64,000 nucleotides of DNA, taken from contig NZ_CP049801.1 of the NCBI RefSeq assembly GCF_011578045.1, positions 868,001-932,000 on the forward strand. Direction: 5' to 3'. The DNA comes from Acinetobacter shaoyimingii. Lineage in GTDB: Bacteria > Pseudomonadota > Gammaproteobacteria > Pseudomonadales > Moraxellaceae. How positions within the stretch are numbered: position 1 is the stretch's first letter; every line of letters begins with the position of its first letter. The notes below the pieces were generated by a model, which made no database searches, was not told where the DNA came from, and was given only the letters and a program-made list of their open reading frames with translations. The translations under genes and the position numbers were made by a program. Positions 18,823 to 29,572 of the stretch are shown here, piece after piece.

Positions 18823-19557
18823 TTATTCCGCGATGTTCGCATTTAATGCTATTGTTTTACTTGAAAATACACCCTCCTGATATTTTTTCCAATCGATAGG
18901 GGGTGATTTAATTACATCTTGTAACGAATTAAGATAGTCTTGGCGAGAAATTGTACAAGCACCTAGACTTAAAAGATGATCATTGACGAGTTGACAATCT
19001 ACCCAAGGCAGCTGGTTGGCTTGTCCAATAAGCATTAAGGTATAAAAAGCCATTTTTGAAACATCGGTGGCTGTACTGAACATGGATTCGCCAAAACAGC
19101 CTTTGCCAATGGTCACGCCATATAATCCACCGACCAATTGTTCCTCGTGATCCCAAACCTCAATGCTATACGCAAATCCAGCGTCAAAAAGTTCACAATA
19201 TCCTTCTATAATCTCTTCTGAAATCCATGTTTCATTGGCATAACTTCGTGGCAAGGAACATGAGCGAATGACGCGTTCAAATGCATGATTGACTGTGATT
19301 TTATAGTCGAACTTCTTCATATTTCGAATCAGTGACTTACTGGGATGATATTGGTCTGGATGGATGATGCAACGAGGTTCAGGACTCCACCAGCAGATTG
19401 GATCATCTTCTGAAAACCAAGGGAATAATCCGTGTGTATAGGCTTCATAAAGCGTTGAAGGGGAGAGGTCAGCACCAATACAAATGAGTCCTTCACCTAG
19501 AGGATCTGTATCGACAGGGTTCGGAAATAAATATTGCGATGGTGCGAGCATAGTCAT
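18823..19557 (-). CDS. aat: Leucyl/phenylalanyl-tRNA-protein transferase
   Basis: Aat adds leucine or phenylalanine to N-terminal Arg or Lys, producing a primary N-degron. The 244 residues contain [40 protein letters not shown] followed by EPR, and the catalytic-region [19 protein letters not shown] followed by STATDVSK, all diagnostic of the family. Later [16 protein letters not shown] is also conserved. It is first in the aat-bpt pair and lies next to trxB, an arrangement seen in many gammaproteobacteria. Confidence 0.95.
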   Translation of the reverse strand: MTMLAPSQYLFPNPVDTDPLGEGLICIGADLSPSTLYEAYTHGLFPWFSEDDPICWWSPEPRCIIHPDQYHPSKSLIRNMKKFDYKITVNHAFERVIRSCSLPRSYANETWISEEIIEGYCELFDAGFAYSIEVWDHEEQLVGGLYGVTIGKGCFGESMFSTATDVSKMAFYTLMLIGQANQLPWVDCQLVNDHLLSLGACTISRQDYLNSLQDVIKSPPIDWKKYQEGVFSSKTIALNANIAE

Positions 19558-19703
19558 GTATGAACATACAAAGTGGATTGAACTTGATCAATACTTTAAA
19601 CCAAAGCTGTGAATTATTCACGTCATCAAAATATAATCAATTTTCAAAAACTTCTGATCATTTTTAACATGATTTGGGTATGTGGTATTCATTTTTGATA
19701 AAA

Positions 19704-19729
19704 CAAAGCCACCGATGATGGTGGCTTTG
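19704..19729 (-). terminator. Terminator after trxB
   Basis: A perfect 10-bp stem, CAAAGCCACC at 19704-19713 and its complement at 19720-19729, with a six-base loop. Read on the minus strand it is followed by TTTTATC, fitting the end of the trxB transcript. Confidence 0.82.
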
Positions 19730-19827
19730 TTTATAAGATCAATTGCTTAGTGTAAACGAATGAGAAGAGTCAGTTAGAGTAAATCACTTCAACATCCATT
19801 CAATAGATCAGCAAAATCTCGACAGTT

Positions 19828-20838
<1,011 letters not shown>

Positions 20839-21048
20839 CTAAAGATCTTTGTATTGAATGTCGATAATATTGATCATCTAAATCGAATTGAGCTATATAG
20901 TATGAAGTGATAATGAAGTTAACAAGTTACATCAACAATCTTGCATCTTTTTTCACAGAACACGTGCATAATAGAACAATTTCTTCTTTGAAGAAAACAA
21001 TGGGTTTTCACAATAGAACATGATGAATAATTGTTTACAGGACAGTAT

Positions 21049-24000
21049 ATGACTGCGGTGTCGAGTGTTTATGCACAGCGCTTATTATTAACATTTTTCT
21101 TGATTTCATTTGGCATTTACTTGTTTTTAGCAACAGTGACCTATACGCCATTTGATCCAGGATGGATGCATATTTCAAGTGATACTCAACAAGTATCAAA
21201 TGCCAGTGGTGTTGCCGGTGCATGGATAGCAGATTTATTGTTTGGATTTTTAGGATGGGCAAGTTTACTGATCCCGCTTTTCTTCTTTATTGAAGCAATC
21301 CAGACATGGTGGCCAAGAAGTTTCCTCAGTCATCCTTTTCGCTACGCTGCACAATTCTTCATTTTGTTAACCACTGCAACACTGGTTTATTTGCTATGGC
21401 ATGTTCCAGCAGATACCTTAACCAATGCTTCAGGCGGGATTATTGGATTTGAACTAGGTGAAAGTTTATCCAATTTGCTGAGCATTTATGGTGCTGTTTT
21501 ATTTCTTGCGATCTTAGATATTGTTCTTTTGACTTTAGCTTTTGGTATTCAATGGAATAAAACATGGGTGACATTGAAAGCAACGCCTGCATATTTACAG
21601 GAATTGTTTTATAAAAATGTGCCTGAAAGCGAATCGGATTATGATTTGACGAGCCCAATATCTCAAAAAAAATCTGCGAATACTCAGCAGTCAGATCATG
21701 ATCAAACAGCACAAGTTTCTGAAACTCAAAGTGTAGATCAAGCTCAGCCACAACCTGTCAAAAATAAGAAAAGTGAACAAATTGCTGAACGTCTATTTCA
21801 GGATATTCAAAGCAAAGAAAACAGCATACCTTTTAGTGATCCAGATGATGATGCCGAGTTTGAAAAAACTTTAGAAAAAGCACATCGTTTAGAGGCTGAA
21901 AGTCGCCGTGTTGTACCAACAGGTGAGGTGTGGAAAGCACTACATCAAGAGGACGACCATAAACGTGAAATTGATGAATTATTGCGTTCAGCAGAAGATG
22001 ATTTAGATCAATTGAATCAAAACGCAAAACAGTCACATGATTTCGATCAGCTTGTATCAAAACAAAGTCATACTCAGCATAGTGATCCATTGGATTGGAA
22101 TGACGATCAAGTCTTTGATGAGTTATTGTCTGTGGTTCCTAATGGTCAACAAGCAACAGATGTCCATTCGCCATTTAATGCCACAGTAGCCGCACCATTG
22201 GCTCAATCTGCAACCGTTCAAGCTTTGCATTCAACAGAGAAATTGGCAGCCGAATTAGATGATTTAGCATCATTGGCTGATGATACAGATTTTACAACTA
22301 CAGAACGTAGTCAAACACCACAACTGAGCAGTTATGCACAGTCAACGCCTTTTGTGAAGGCGAATATCCAAGTTGATACACCAACTTCAATTGTATCTGA
22401 AGAAGAAAAACGTCGTATCGCTGCAGATAAAGATGCATTTCGTGAAGCATGGCAGGAAACTGTGGGTGCTCCAGAAGAAGAAAACGTTGAAGATGAGTTT
22501 GATTTAGATGCACCACTGACAGATGCCTATGGCCGACCAATGTCTCGTGCGATGCAGGTGGCTCAGAAACGTCGAGATTTATCGCCATTACCAGGTTTAG
22601 AAATTTTAGACAAAGTTGATCCAAACAAGAAAGTCAATTTCACTGCTGAACAATTGGCGCGCTTGTCTGAATTACTTGAAATTAAATTGCAAGAATTTAA
22701 TGTCAAAGCTAAAGTGATTGAGGCACAGCCAGGTCCTGTGGTAACCCGTTTTGAGTTGGATTTGGCACCTGGTGTTAAAGCCTCTAAAGTGACTAACATT
22801 TCACGTGACTTGGCACGGTCGATGTCGATGGCATCTGTACGTGTGGTTGAAGTGATTCCAGGTAAACCGTATATCGGGATTGAAGTGCCGAACAGCTCAC
22901 GTGAAATGGTGCGTTTGATTGAACTTTTGGAAACACCTGCTTATCGTGATCCGAACGCATTGCTCAGCATGGCCATGGGTAAAGATATTTCAGGAAACCC
23001 CGTTCTTGCCGATTTAGCAAAAGCACCGCATATGTTGGTTGCAGGGACAACAGGTTCAGGTAAATCGGTTGCAGTGAACGCAATGTTACTTTCAATGTTA
23101 TTGAAATACACACCAGAACAATTGCGTCTGATCATGATCGATCCAAAACAATTGGAACTTGCGAACTATAACGATATTCCACATTTGTTAACTCCAGTTG
23201 TAACTGACATGAAAGACGCGGTCAGTGCATTAAACTGGTGTGTCAATGAAATGGAACGTCGTTATAAACTCATGTCACTGCTCAAAGTGCGTAAGTTAAC
23301 TGACTTTAACCGTAAGGTTGAAGAGGCAATTGCTAACGGTGAAGATCTCATTGATCCAACATGGAAACCAGACGATTCAGCAACGCAAAGTCGTGCACCA
23401 CGTTTACAACCGATGCCGTTGATTGTCATTGTCGCAGATGAGTTTGCTGACATGATCATGCAAGTCGGTAAAAAAGCCGAAGAGATGATTACTCGTCTGG
23501 CACAGAAATCACGTGCAGCTGGGATTCACTTATTACTTGCGACACAGCGTCCAACGGTTGATGTCGTGACAGGTTTGATTAAAGCCAACATTCCAACGCG
23601 TGCAGCTTTACGTGTAAACAGTAAGCTGGATTCACGAACTATCTTGGATGCAGGTGGGGCAGAAGACTTACTGGGTCATGGTGATATGCTGTTCTTAGGG
23701 CCAGGTAAAATTGAGCCTGAACGTGTGCATGGTGCGTTTATTTCCGATGATGAAGTGAACCGTATCTGTGATGCGTGGCGTGAGCGTGGTTCACCGAATT
23801 ATATCGATGAAATCTTGACACCATATGATGAAGAACCAAGCTCTCGTGGTTTTGAAGATGGTGATGGTGGATCTGATCGTGATGCACTCTATGATCAGTG
23901 TGTGTCTTTCGTCTTGGAGACACGTAAAGCATCGACATCTTCGCTTCAGCGTAAGTTTAGCCTTGGTTATAACCGTGCTGCACGTATTATTGATCAAATG

Positions 24001-24060
24001 GAAGAAAATGGCATTGTGAGCCCAATGGGTGCCAATGGTAAGCGTGACATTTTGGTTTAA
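21049..24060 (+). CDS. ftsK: DNA translocase FtsK
   Basis: FtsK anchors at the division septum and pumps chromosomal DNA to align dif sites for XerCD. The 1003 residues comprise a four-helix membrane domain (about 10-190), an acidic, Gln/Ser-rich linker (about 200-500), the motor alpha/beta domains with Walker A VAGTTGSGKSVAVNAM near 663 and Walker B PLIVIVADEFADM near 790, and a C-terminal gamma winged helix (TSSLQRKFSLGYNRAARIID) that reads KOPS. The ATG at 21049 follows ACAGGACA; an upstream TTG would bring no homologous residues. The linker length is intermediate between the short Pseudomonas and long E. coli forms. Confidence 0.96.
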   Translation: MTAVSSVYAQRLLLTFFLISFGIYLFLATVTYTPFDPGWMHISSDTQQVSNASGVAGAWIADLLFGFLGWASLLIPLFFFIEAIQTWWPRSFLSHPFRYAAQFFILLTTATLVYLLWHVPADTLTNASGGIIGFELGESLSNLLSIYGAVLFLAILDIVLLTLAFGIQWNKTWVTLKATPAYLQELFYKNVPESESDYDLTSPISQKKSANTQQSDHDQTAQVSETQSVDQAQPQPVKNKKSEQIAERLFQDIQSKENSIPFSDPDDDAEFEKTLEKAHRLEAESRRVVPTGEVWKALHQEDDHKREIDELLRSAEDDLDQLNQNAKQSHDFDQLVSKQSHTQHSDPLDWNDDQVFDELLSVVPNGQQATDVHSPFNATVAAPLAQSATVQALHSTEKLAAELDDLASLADDTDFTTTERSQTPQLSSYAQSTPFVKANIQVDTPTSIVSEEEKRRIAADKDAFREAWQETVGAPEEENVEDEFDLDAPLTDAYGRPMSRAMQVAQKRRDLSPLPGLEILDKVDPNKKVNFTAEQLARLSELLEIKLQEFNVKAKVIEAQPGPVVTRFELDLAPGVKASKVTNISRDLARSMSMASVRVVEVIPGKPYIGIEVPNSSREMVRLIELLETPAYRDPNALLSMAMGKDISGNPVLADLAKAPHMLVAGTTGSGKSVAVNAMLLSMLLKYTPEQLRLIMIDPKQLELANYNDIPHLLTPVVTDMKDAVSALNWCVNEMERRYKLMSLLKVRKLTDFNRKVEEAIANGEDLIDPTWKPDDSATQSRAPRLQPMPLIVIVADEFADMIMQVGKKAEEMITRLAQKSRAAGIHLLLATQRPTVDVVTGLIKANIPTRAALRVNSKLDSRTILDAGGAEDLLGHGDMLFLGPGKIEPERVHGAFISDDEVNRICDAWRERGSPNYIDEILTPYDEEPSSRGFEDGDGGSDRDALYDQCVSFVLETRKASTSSLQRKFSLGYNRAARIIDQMEENGIVSPMGANGKRDILV

Positions 24061-24089
24061 TTTATTTTCAAAAGTCTAAGTTAAACATG

Positions 24090-24114
24090 GAGCCACAAAT
24101 TACATTTGTGGCTC
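24090..24114. terminator. Hairpin between convergent ftsK and a membrane protein gene
   Basis: An 11-bp perfect stem (GAGCCACAAAT and complement) with a TAC loop lies 30 bases after ftsK and overlaps the last codons and stop of the convergent gene. There is little T-run, so as a terminator it is weak by sequence. Confidence 0.5.
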
Positions 24115-24684
24115 TGTCATTTCTAGGTATAGAGCAAATAGTACAAGCATCCAAAATATTGATCCAATCACAATGGTCACAATATATTTAGTACCCCAGG
24201 CTGTACGTTCAATGGTCTTAAATTCGGTTGAATGTAATTTGGCATAATTGAGGGCTTTGAAGGCGGGAATCAGGCATAAGAAACTTAAAAACGTAATGAT
24301 CCAATAGGGATCGGGTGCTTGAGCAATCACGGATAACAAAAGATAAATAATTAAAAGAAATGGCTTTGAAAAATCCTCAGAATAATTCTTTTCTTTTGCA
24401 TAATCCAAAATTTTGCTAAAGAGTGGATATAAAAATATGATCGCAAAAATTGTACGCATTGCAGGCATAATATCGGATTGATCTTTTTGCAAGAAAAAAC
24501 GCCAAGCTTTGAATATCCACCAGATGTGATATAAGCCAAAAGTAAAAATATTTAAAATAATAAATTTATCGATACTGATGATGTATTGTGTCGGCACTTT
24601 GTGCTCTTTTGACGTAATTTCATGTATAGATGGTTCGGGTAATTGTTGGACTTGTAAATCATTATTAGAGTGTAATTCGCTCAT
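24100..24684 (-). CDS. Membrane protein, DUF4234-like
   Basis: A 194-residue membrane protein of unknown function. After about 30 polar residues it has FIILNIFTFGLYHIWWIFKA, the signature-like first helix of DUF4234 proteins (ILN-T-GLY--WW--K-W), then three or four more hydrophobic segments. I recognise the domain by this motif only. The coding end is embedded in a hairpin shared with ftsK. No partner genes suggest a role. Confidence 0.6.
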   Translation of the reverse strand: MSELHSNNDLQVQQLPEPSIHEITSKEHKVPTQYIISIDKFIILNIFTFGLYHIWWIFKAWRFFLQKDQSDIMPAMRTIFAIIFLYPLFSKILDYAKEKNYSEDFSKPFLLIIYLLLSVIAQAPDPYWIITFLSFLCLIPAFKALNYAKLHSTEFKTIERTAWGTKYIVTIVIGSIFWMLVLFALYLEMTEPQM

Positions 24685-24760
24685 ATTAATCTTCTTATTT
24701 AATATCTTATGATGAAAGTTTTGATTTATTTTGATGAGTTTAATTGAATTTTGAATAATA

Positions 24761-24787
24761 AAAAACCTGCATTCAAGCAGGTTTTTT
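24761..24787 (-). terminator. Terminator after the PA4642-like gene
   Basis: AAAAACCTGC at 24761-24770 pairs exactly with 24777-24786 around an ATTCAA loop. On the minus strand the A-run becomes the T-run, ending the gene at 24808-25095. Confidence 0.85.
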
Positions 24788-24807
24788 ACATGATAGCGAT
24801 CTTGAAT

Positions 24808-25095
24808 TTAAGCAAACTTCGCCAAAACTTCCAAAAATCCATCTTTTTGACGTGGATATTCAGCAATCACATCATGAATACGTTGACCTTCAGGATTGGT
24901 AGCATTGATATCACGACCATCTGCAACAAATTGAGTCAAAAGACGTTCATAATCTGCTGGACGCATATGTTTGAATGCATGATACAGCACATGAAAATCA
25001 GCATTTACACCTGCAGGAGGTAGCTGAGTTAAATAGGCAAATACACGCTCGTCTGACCATTCTTCGTTGAATGTGGCTGGTTGAGATAATGCCAT
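24808..25095 (-). CDS. Small conserved protein (PA4642-like)
   Basis: A soluble 95-residue protein reading FNEEWSDERVFAYLTQLPPA near its start, then DFHVLYHAFKHMRPADYERL and VADGRDINATNPEGQ. This resembles the small proteobacterial family named after Pseudomonas PA4642, whose function is unknown. The start at 25095 is fixed by AAGGAGA six bases before the ATG; a longer frame to 25137 has no site. It is a single-gene unit ending in a strong terminator. Confidence 0.7.
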   Translation of the reverse strand: MALSQPATFNEEWSDERVFAYLTQLPPAGVNADFHVLYHAFKHMRPADYERLLTQFVADGRDINATNPEGQRIHDVIAEYPRQKDGFLEVLAKFA

Positions 25096-25185
25096 CGCAA
25101 TCTCCTTGGCTATACTGAATAAAATAAAAAAAAGCAAAATATGAGAATCAATGAAGGCTTATGTTCATTGATTCACAAGCAAATT

Positions 25186-25297
25186 GAAGCATAGCTTCTC
25201 GTCTTGCGACTGGGCGAAGCTTTTCGCTAATCCAGTCCACTCGAAGCATAGCTTCTCGTCTTGCGACTGGGCGAAGCAGTGCTTCGCTGATCCAGTC
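25186..25297. repeat. Duplicated intergenic repeat with internal hairpins
   Basis: Two near-identical units lie head to tail at 25186-25237 and 25243-25297. Each begins GAAGCATAGCTTCTCGTC, goes on through TTGCGACTGGGCGAAGC and ends ATCCAGTC. In the second, GCGAAGC-AGT-GCTTCGC is a perfect hairpin nested in an outer GACTGG/CCAGTC pairing; the first has a shortened version (GCGAAGCTTTTCGC). The pattern resembles REP/BIME-type elements. It lies between minE and the PA4642-like gene. Confidence 0.8.
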
Positions 25298-25343
25298 TCA
25301 TATTTTGCCCTGATTCAAATTGATTGACTAATCAGAAATCAAA

Positions 25344-25616
25344 TTATCGCTCTTCAGGCAAATTGATATTCATTTCAAGCATTTCAATATTCGCTTCAGA
25401 ACGAACAGTCATCTGAATATGCTGTTCATCCACCCCACGTACATAACGATTAACCACTTGCATGATTTCTTTTTTCATTTGATCAATTTTTTCTTGGCTT
25501 AAGCGCTTACCTAACCCTTGCTCAGAAGCTACAATGACTTTTAAACGGTCTTTTGCAACTTGAGCGCTTGATGGTTTTTCCTCGCTACTAAATAATTTAC
25601 TCCAAAAACCAGCCAT
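25344..25616 (-). CDS. minE: Cell division topological specificity factor MinE
   Basis: MinE stimulates the ATPase of membrane-bound MinD and drives Min oscillation so that the Z ring forms at midcell. The 90 residues start MAGFWSKLF, a membrane-targeting amphipathic segment, followed by AKDRLKVIVASEQG, the MinD-interacting helix/strand, and end in a beta-rich dimerisation part. The start is set at 25616, following GGAGC; the frame is open a little further upstream but would overlap minD. Only one base separates it from the minD stop codon region, so the two are translationally close. Confidence 0.95.
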   Translation of the reverse strand: MAGFWSKLFSSEEKPSSAQVAKDRLKVIVASEQGLGKRLSQEKIDQMKKEIMQVVNRYVRGVDEQHIQMTVRSEANIEMLEMNINLPEER

Positions 25617-25617
25617 T

Positions 25618-26430
25618 TTACGCTCCAAATAATCGTGCTAACCAACCTTTTGGTTTTACAGTGATGTGACGGTAAGGTCTATCTTCACCCAAGAAACGTG
25701 CAACTAAGTCGTCATACGCTTGTCCTGCAGAAGTATCTGTATACAAAATTACAGGTTTACCTTCGTTCGACGCTTGAAGAACGACTTCACATTCTGGAAT
25801 AACACCCAAAGTTGGAACACGTAAAATATCTTTTGAAATGTCATCTACGGTGAGCATTTCTTGTTTGTCTGCGCGTTCTGGATTGAAACGAGTGATACAA
25901 AGATGCTTACGGATACGACCTTCGTTCTGCTCAACTTTCTTAGTTTTGCTATCGAGCATACCAATAATACGGTCAGAATCTCGTACAGAAGAAATTTCTG
26001 GGTTCGTCACGATGATTGCTTCATCAGCATGATACATCGCAAGAATTGCACCACGTTCAATACCTGCAGGTGAGTCACAAATAATATAGTCAAACTCTTG
26101 TGATAGTTCGTCCATAACACGTGCAACACCTTCGTCAGTCAGTGCATCTTTATCACGTGTTTGTGAAGCAGGTAAAATGTATAAGTTCTCGATTTCTTTA
26201 TCGCGAATCAGCGCTTGTTGTAAGCGAGCTTCATTATTGAGAACATTGACAAAATCATAAACGACACGACGTTCACAACCCATGATTAAATCTAGGTTAC
26301 GTAAGCCTACGTCAAAATCAATAACAACAGTTTTGTGGCCACGTAGGGCTAATCCTGTTGCAAAAGATGCACTCGTAGTTGTTTTACCTACGCCACCTTT
26401 ACCTGATGTTACGACAACAATTTTCGCCAC
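25618..26430 (-). CDS. minD: Septum site-determining ATPase MinD
   Basis: MinD is the ParA/MinD-family ATPase that carries MinC to the membrane. The 270 residues open VAKIVVVTSGKGGVGKTTTS, with the deviant Walker A KGGVGKTT, then DFDVGLRNLDLIMGCE and DYIICDSPAGIERGA (Walker B), and end in an amphipathic membrane-targeting helix, GWLARLFGA. The GTG start at 26430 is placed by AGGAG nine bases upstream and by exact agreement with the usual family length. It lies between minC and minE. Confidence 0.96.
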   Translation of the reverse strand: MAKIVVVTSGKGGVGKTTTSASFATGLALRGHKTVVIDFDVGLRNLDLIMGCERRVVYDFVNVLNNEARLQQALIRDKEIENLYILPASQTRDKDALTDEGVARVMDELSQEFDYIICDSPAGIERGAILAMYHADEAIIVTNPEISSVRDSDRIIGMLDSKTKKVEQNEGRIRKHLCITRFNPERADKQEMLTVDDISKDILRVPTLGVIPECEVVLQASNEGKPVILYTDTSAGQAYDDLVARFLGEDRPYRHITVKPKGWLARLFGA

Positions 26431-26499
26431 CGATTCCACTCCTGTTATGGTTTAAATCCCCTTAAATATTATTGGGGGTTTTTAGGTGCTATATATACA

Positions 26500-27225
26500 T
26501 TAAAATTCTAAAGCTTCAAACACTAGCTCTTGTTTATCGTTCAAAAATATATGAACAGGCCTTTTAGCAACATGTTGAGGAATATCATCAGCTACACAAT
26601 ATGTACCTGCAATGGATACCAGCTCTGCCTCTAAAGATTGACAAAAAATTCGTGCAGCATAATTGCCGCCTGCGCCTGCAATCACTCTACCACGGACACT
26701 GCCATAAATATGTATATTTCCTGAAGCAATAACTTCCGAACCACTATTAATACCAGCGTTCAAAATAATATCGCCGTGGTCTTGAACTAAACATTGACCT
26801 GTACGCAGAATTTCGTCGTGATAAGACGTAATATGCGCAATAGCAGGGGTGTTTTTCTTTGCAGTCGATGCAGCGCTTTGGGCTTCTGCATGTGCTTCAA
26901 CTTTACTTTCAACGACTTGTTCTTTGGTCGGTTTAATACGTTGTAATGGACGATCTGCGGCTAACACAGGGAATTGAATTGCACGTGCTTCGTCCCCCAT
27001 TAGACCATCAACCACAGCCATCGGTTGTAAGCCTAAACCCACTAAGAGTTGAATCAGTGCAATCAGCTCTTGTTCAACCGTCGTGTCCAAAATAACCAAA
27101 GCACCTTCATATGATGTTTCGTTCATCATCGAAGTGAGTTGTTGGCGGATAACATCATGATCATTGGTATCAAAGGTTAATCGGGTAAAATTAACCATTC
27201 TGCCCGTAATCCGTATATCAGCCAT
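26500..27225 (-). CDS. minC: Septum formation inhibitor MinC
   Basis: MinC blocks FtsZ polymerisation away from midcell. The 241 residues have an N-terminal FtsZ-binding domain (to about 110), a charged linker rich in Lys, Glu and Ala, and a C-terminal right-handed beta helix with [20 protein letters not shown], then [16 protein letters not shown], carrying the RG pair at the MinD-binding surface. AAGGAAAG lies before the ATG. It is the first gene of minCDE, with 69 bases to minD. Confidence 0.95.
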   Translation of the reverse strand: MADIRITGRMVNFTRLTFDTNDHDVIRQQLTSMMNETSYEGALVILDTTVEQELIALIQLLVGLGLQPMAVVDGLMGDEARAIQFPVLAADRPLQRIKPTKEQVVESKVEAHAEAQSAASTAKKNTPAIAHITSYHDEILRTGQCLVQDHGDIILNAGINSGSEVIASGNIHIYGSVRGRVIAGAGGNYAARIFCQSLEAELVSIAGTYCVADDIPQHVAKRPVHIFLNDKQELVFEALEF

Positions 27226-27343
27226 AAACTTTCCTTAAATATGTCGTAATGCGTTGCTGAAACTAAGTTTATTAAGTGTGGCAAATGCTAGAACAAAATG
27301 AAGCAATTCTCTATCTAAGATACAAATAATTTCAATGAATTGT

Positions 27344-28393
27344 CTATTCTTTGAGTTGATCATTCTTTTTTAGTTCCAGTTGCCATTGTTTTACAGCAAC
27401 TTGTTTGCGCATTGATTCTAAACTCTCATACACTACAGATTCAACTAGTTGTTCAAGTGATTGGTTATTGATATTTAATTGACTCAGTTTTTCAGCAATC
27501 AGTTGATACGAACTATTAGGTTTTTGCACCGAGCCTGTCACAAAAGGTTGCATTAAACCAATCGTCACATTTTCCCCAAGTCGATGACCTATCGCATGTA
27601 AACGACTTTCGATCATACCACCAGCAATAGGGATCAACTTTAATAATTGGGTTAACTCTGGCGTGTCTTCAATGGCTTTTACCACCACATCACCTACGCT
27701 ATCAGCAATCACTTGCTGCTGAGCTTTAAGTTCCGTCGCCAAGGTTTCTTGTAAAATGTCCGCAAGTGTTTGCGCAAACATATCCCGATGATGATCAACC
27801 AAATCATGAATAATTTGCTTGTGGGTTGAACTGGTATCCAGTTCTTTTTTTACCCCATCTAAAACGGTAATCACCACACGATCAGACAATTCTTCCATGA
27901 CCAAATGGTAATAAAAGTTAAAACGTTTAATTAATTTAGGTGGAATAACAATATAACCGAGCTCTTGCAGACGAAATGCAATCACACCTGCGCGAATCAA
28001 ACGTAAAAAACGTAAATAGGGGATGATGGCTAAAACTTCATACCAATGCACAAATGGGAAGAAGAACCAACGCGCATGATGCTTTTGAATAATCGCAATG
28101 AACCACCGGATACCTAATTCGACAATCAGAAAAATGATGAACCAGCTTTCAGTAAGGTTGACCCAAGGGACTAAATGTTCTTTGTAATAGCTTAAAATCT
28201 GACTAAGATGAATGAAATCAAATAACCACGCTGCAAAATTACTCAATAAAAATGCATTTGCAACAATACAGAACAGGTTGATGATAATAATGACCATCAT
28301 AAAAATGTCATAAATTAAAAACAACTTCCAACCCATAGTGTCATATCGGATTGATGGATGATTCTGTTGTGTGGAGCTTTTTTGTTCTGTCAT
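27344..28393 (-). CDS. Membrane protein with a voltage-sensor-like four-helix domain and no pore
   Basis: A 349-residue protein of unknown function. Residues 20-145 form four hydrophobic helices that match a voltage-sensor domain: S1 around 25-50; S2 with TESWFIIFLIVELGIRW, carrying Glu82, Glu92 and Arg96 at the ten- and four-residue spacings of Kv channel S2; S3 with WYEVLAIIPY (Glu119, usually Asp); and S4 with arginines at 128, 131 and 134 (every third residue) and another at 141. There is no following pore helix or selectivity filter. Residues 160-349 are soluble and helical, with a weakly hydrophobic LIPIAGGM segment. It lies 20 bases downstream of the acyltransferase gene and is probably cotranscribed. 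Confidence 0.6.
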   Translation of the reverse strand: MTEQKSSTQQNHPSIRYDTMGWKLFLIYDIFMMVIIIINLFCIVANAFLLSNFAAWLFDFIHLSQILSYYKEHLVPWVNLTESWFIIFLIVELGIRWFIAIIQKHHARWFFFPFVHWYEVLAIIPYLRFLRLIRAGVIAFRLQELGYIVIPPKLIKRFNFYYHLVMEELSDRVVITVLDGVKKELDTSSTHKQIIHDLVDHHRDMFAQTLADILQETLATELKAQQQVIADSVGDVVVKAIEDTPELTQLLKLIPIAGGMIESRLHAIGHRLGENVTIGLMQPFVTGSVQKPNSSYQLIAEKLSQLNINNQSLEQLVESVVYESLESMRKQVAVKQWQLELKKNDQLKE

Positions 28394-28413
28394 GATTATT
28401 TGATCTTCTAATT

Positions 28414-29337
28414 TTAATCAGCTGATTTTATAGCATATTTTTGCTTTATTTCGGTGATTAACTGATCTTTTTCAGTCCACAGATCATCGACCCATTTTTG
28501 AAAACGTGCACGATATTCTGCATCATCTTCATAATTGCCACCACGTACCCATTCAGGGATCTCGATTCTACGTAAATTTACCGCAATTCGAGAAACTTCA
28601 CCCAGCCAGAATTCGCCATAATCCGGCGCGCCATCAGGATACACGATGGTCATGTCGACTAAAGCATCAATTTCATCTTCTAAAATATTAAGTGCTAACG
28701 CCAATCCACCCGCTTTTGGCTTGAGCAAGTTTTGATAAGGTGAGTTTTGTTTGGCATGTTTTTCTTCTGTAAAACGTGTGCCTTCCAAATAATTCAACAG
28801 GGTGAAAGGTTGGCTTAAAAGCTGTTCACACGATTTTCTCGCTTCTTCCATATCACGACTTTTTAATTCAGGATTCTGCGCAATCTGTTCTTTGGTGTGA
28901 CGCTTCATCATCGGGAAACCCAAGATTTTAAAAGCTTGCCCCACAAATGGAATAAAGATCAGTTCCCATTTGGTAAAGAAACGAGTCAGTGGCATGCGAG
29001 TCAAACCAAAATATTGCGTTACCGTGGTATCGACCCAACTTTGGTGATTACACGTCATGAGGTAACGACCTTGTAAATTTAAATCCAGATCTGCTTCTAC
29101 CGTAATATCCCATTTTAAACTCGGAAGGACGTGGTCAATGAGCCAATTGTTTACACTAAGCCAACTGTTGGTAATCTGAATGTTGGTTTCATCGACCTTT
29201 TTAGACTGCTTAAATAACTTTGTTAAACCCAGTGCTAAAACAGGAGGGCCATGTAAAAATGTGCTGCCTGTAATAACAGAGCTAACGGTTAACCCCTTGG
29301 TTATTTTCTTTAAAATAGGTTGTTTCTGCGATCCCAT
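28414..29337 (-). CDS. PlsC-superfamily acyltransferase (YihG-like)
   Basis: A 307-residue glycerolipid acyltransferase. Near residue 90 it has TCNHQSWVDTTV, the HX4D catalytic motif, and later FTLLNYLEGTRFTEEKH, with the EGTR-type glycerol-phosphate binding motif. An N-terminal hydrophobic stretch and another near residue 140 suggest attachment to the inner membrane. It resembles E. coli YihG, a second lysophosphatidate acyltransferase beside PlsC, more than PlsC itself (which is shorter). TAGGACTG precedes the ATG. The voltage-sensor-like gene follows at 20 bases. Confidence 0.8.
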   Translation of the reverse strand: MGSQKQPILKKITKGLTVSSVITGSTFLHGPPVLALGLTKLFKQSKKVDETNIQITNSWLSVNNWLIDHVLPSLKWDITVEADLDLNLQGRYLMTCNHQSWVDTTVTQYFGLTRMPLTRFFTKWELIFIPFVGQAFKILGFPMMKRHTKEQIAQNPELKSRDMEEARKSCEQLLSQPFTLLNYLEGTRFTEEKHAKQNSPYQNLLKPKAGGLALALNILEDEIDALVDMTIVYPDGAPDYGEFWLGEVSRIAVNLRRIEIPEWVRGGNYEDDAEYRARFQKWVDDLWTEKDQLITEIKQKYAIKSAD

Positions 29338-29572
29338 ACAACAGTCCTAAAATGGTTTAATTTTATCCTTTTTTAAATATAATCGTTGAAGCATGAATAA
29401 AAAAGGATCAAAATAAACTGTGAATAAAATATGTTTGAAAATTTACCATTCATATCATCAGTAATTACAAAATATTAACAAAGCCTACGTTATTAATAAA
29501 ATAATTATGGTTAAAGTAATCGCATTGAATGAATTCTATTCACTAACAAGAATCACAACGAGGAGACGCATC

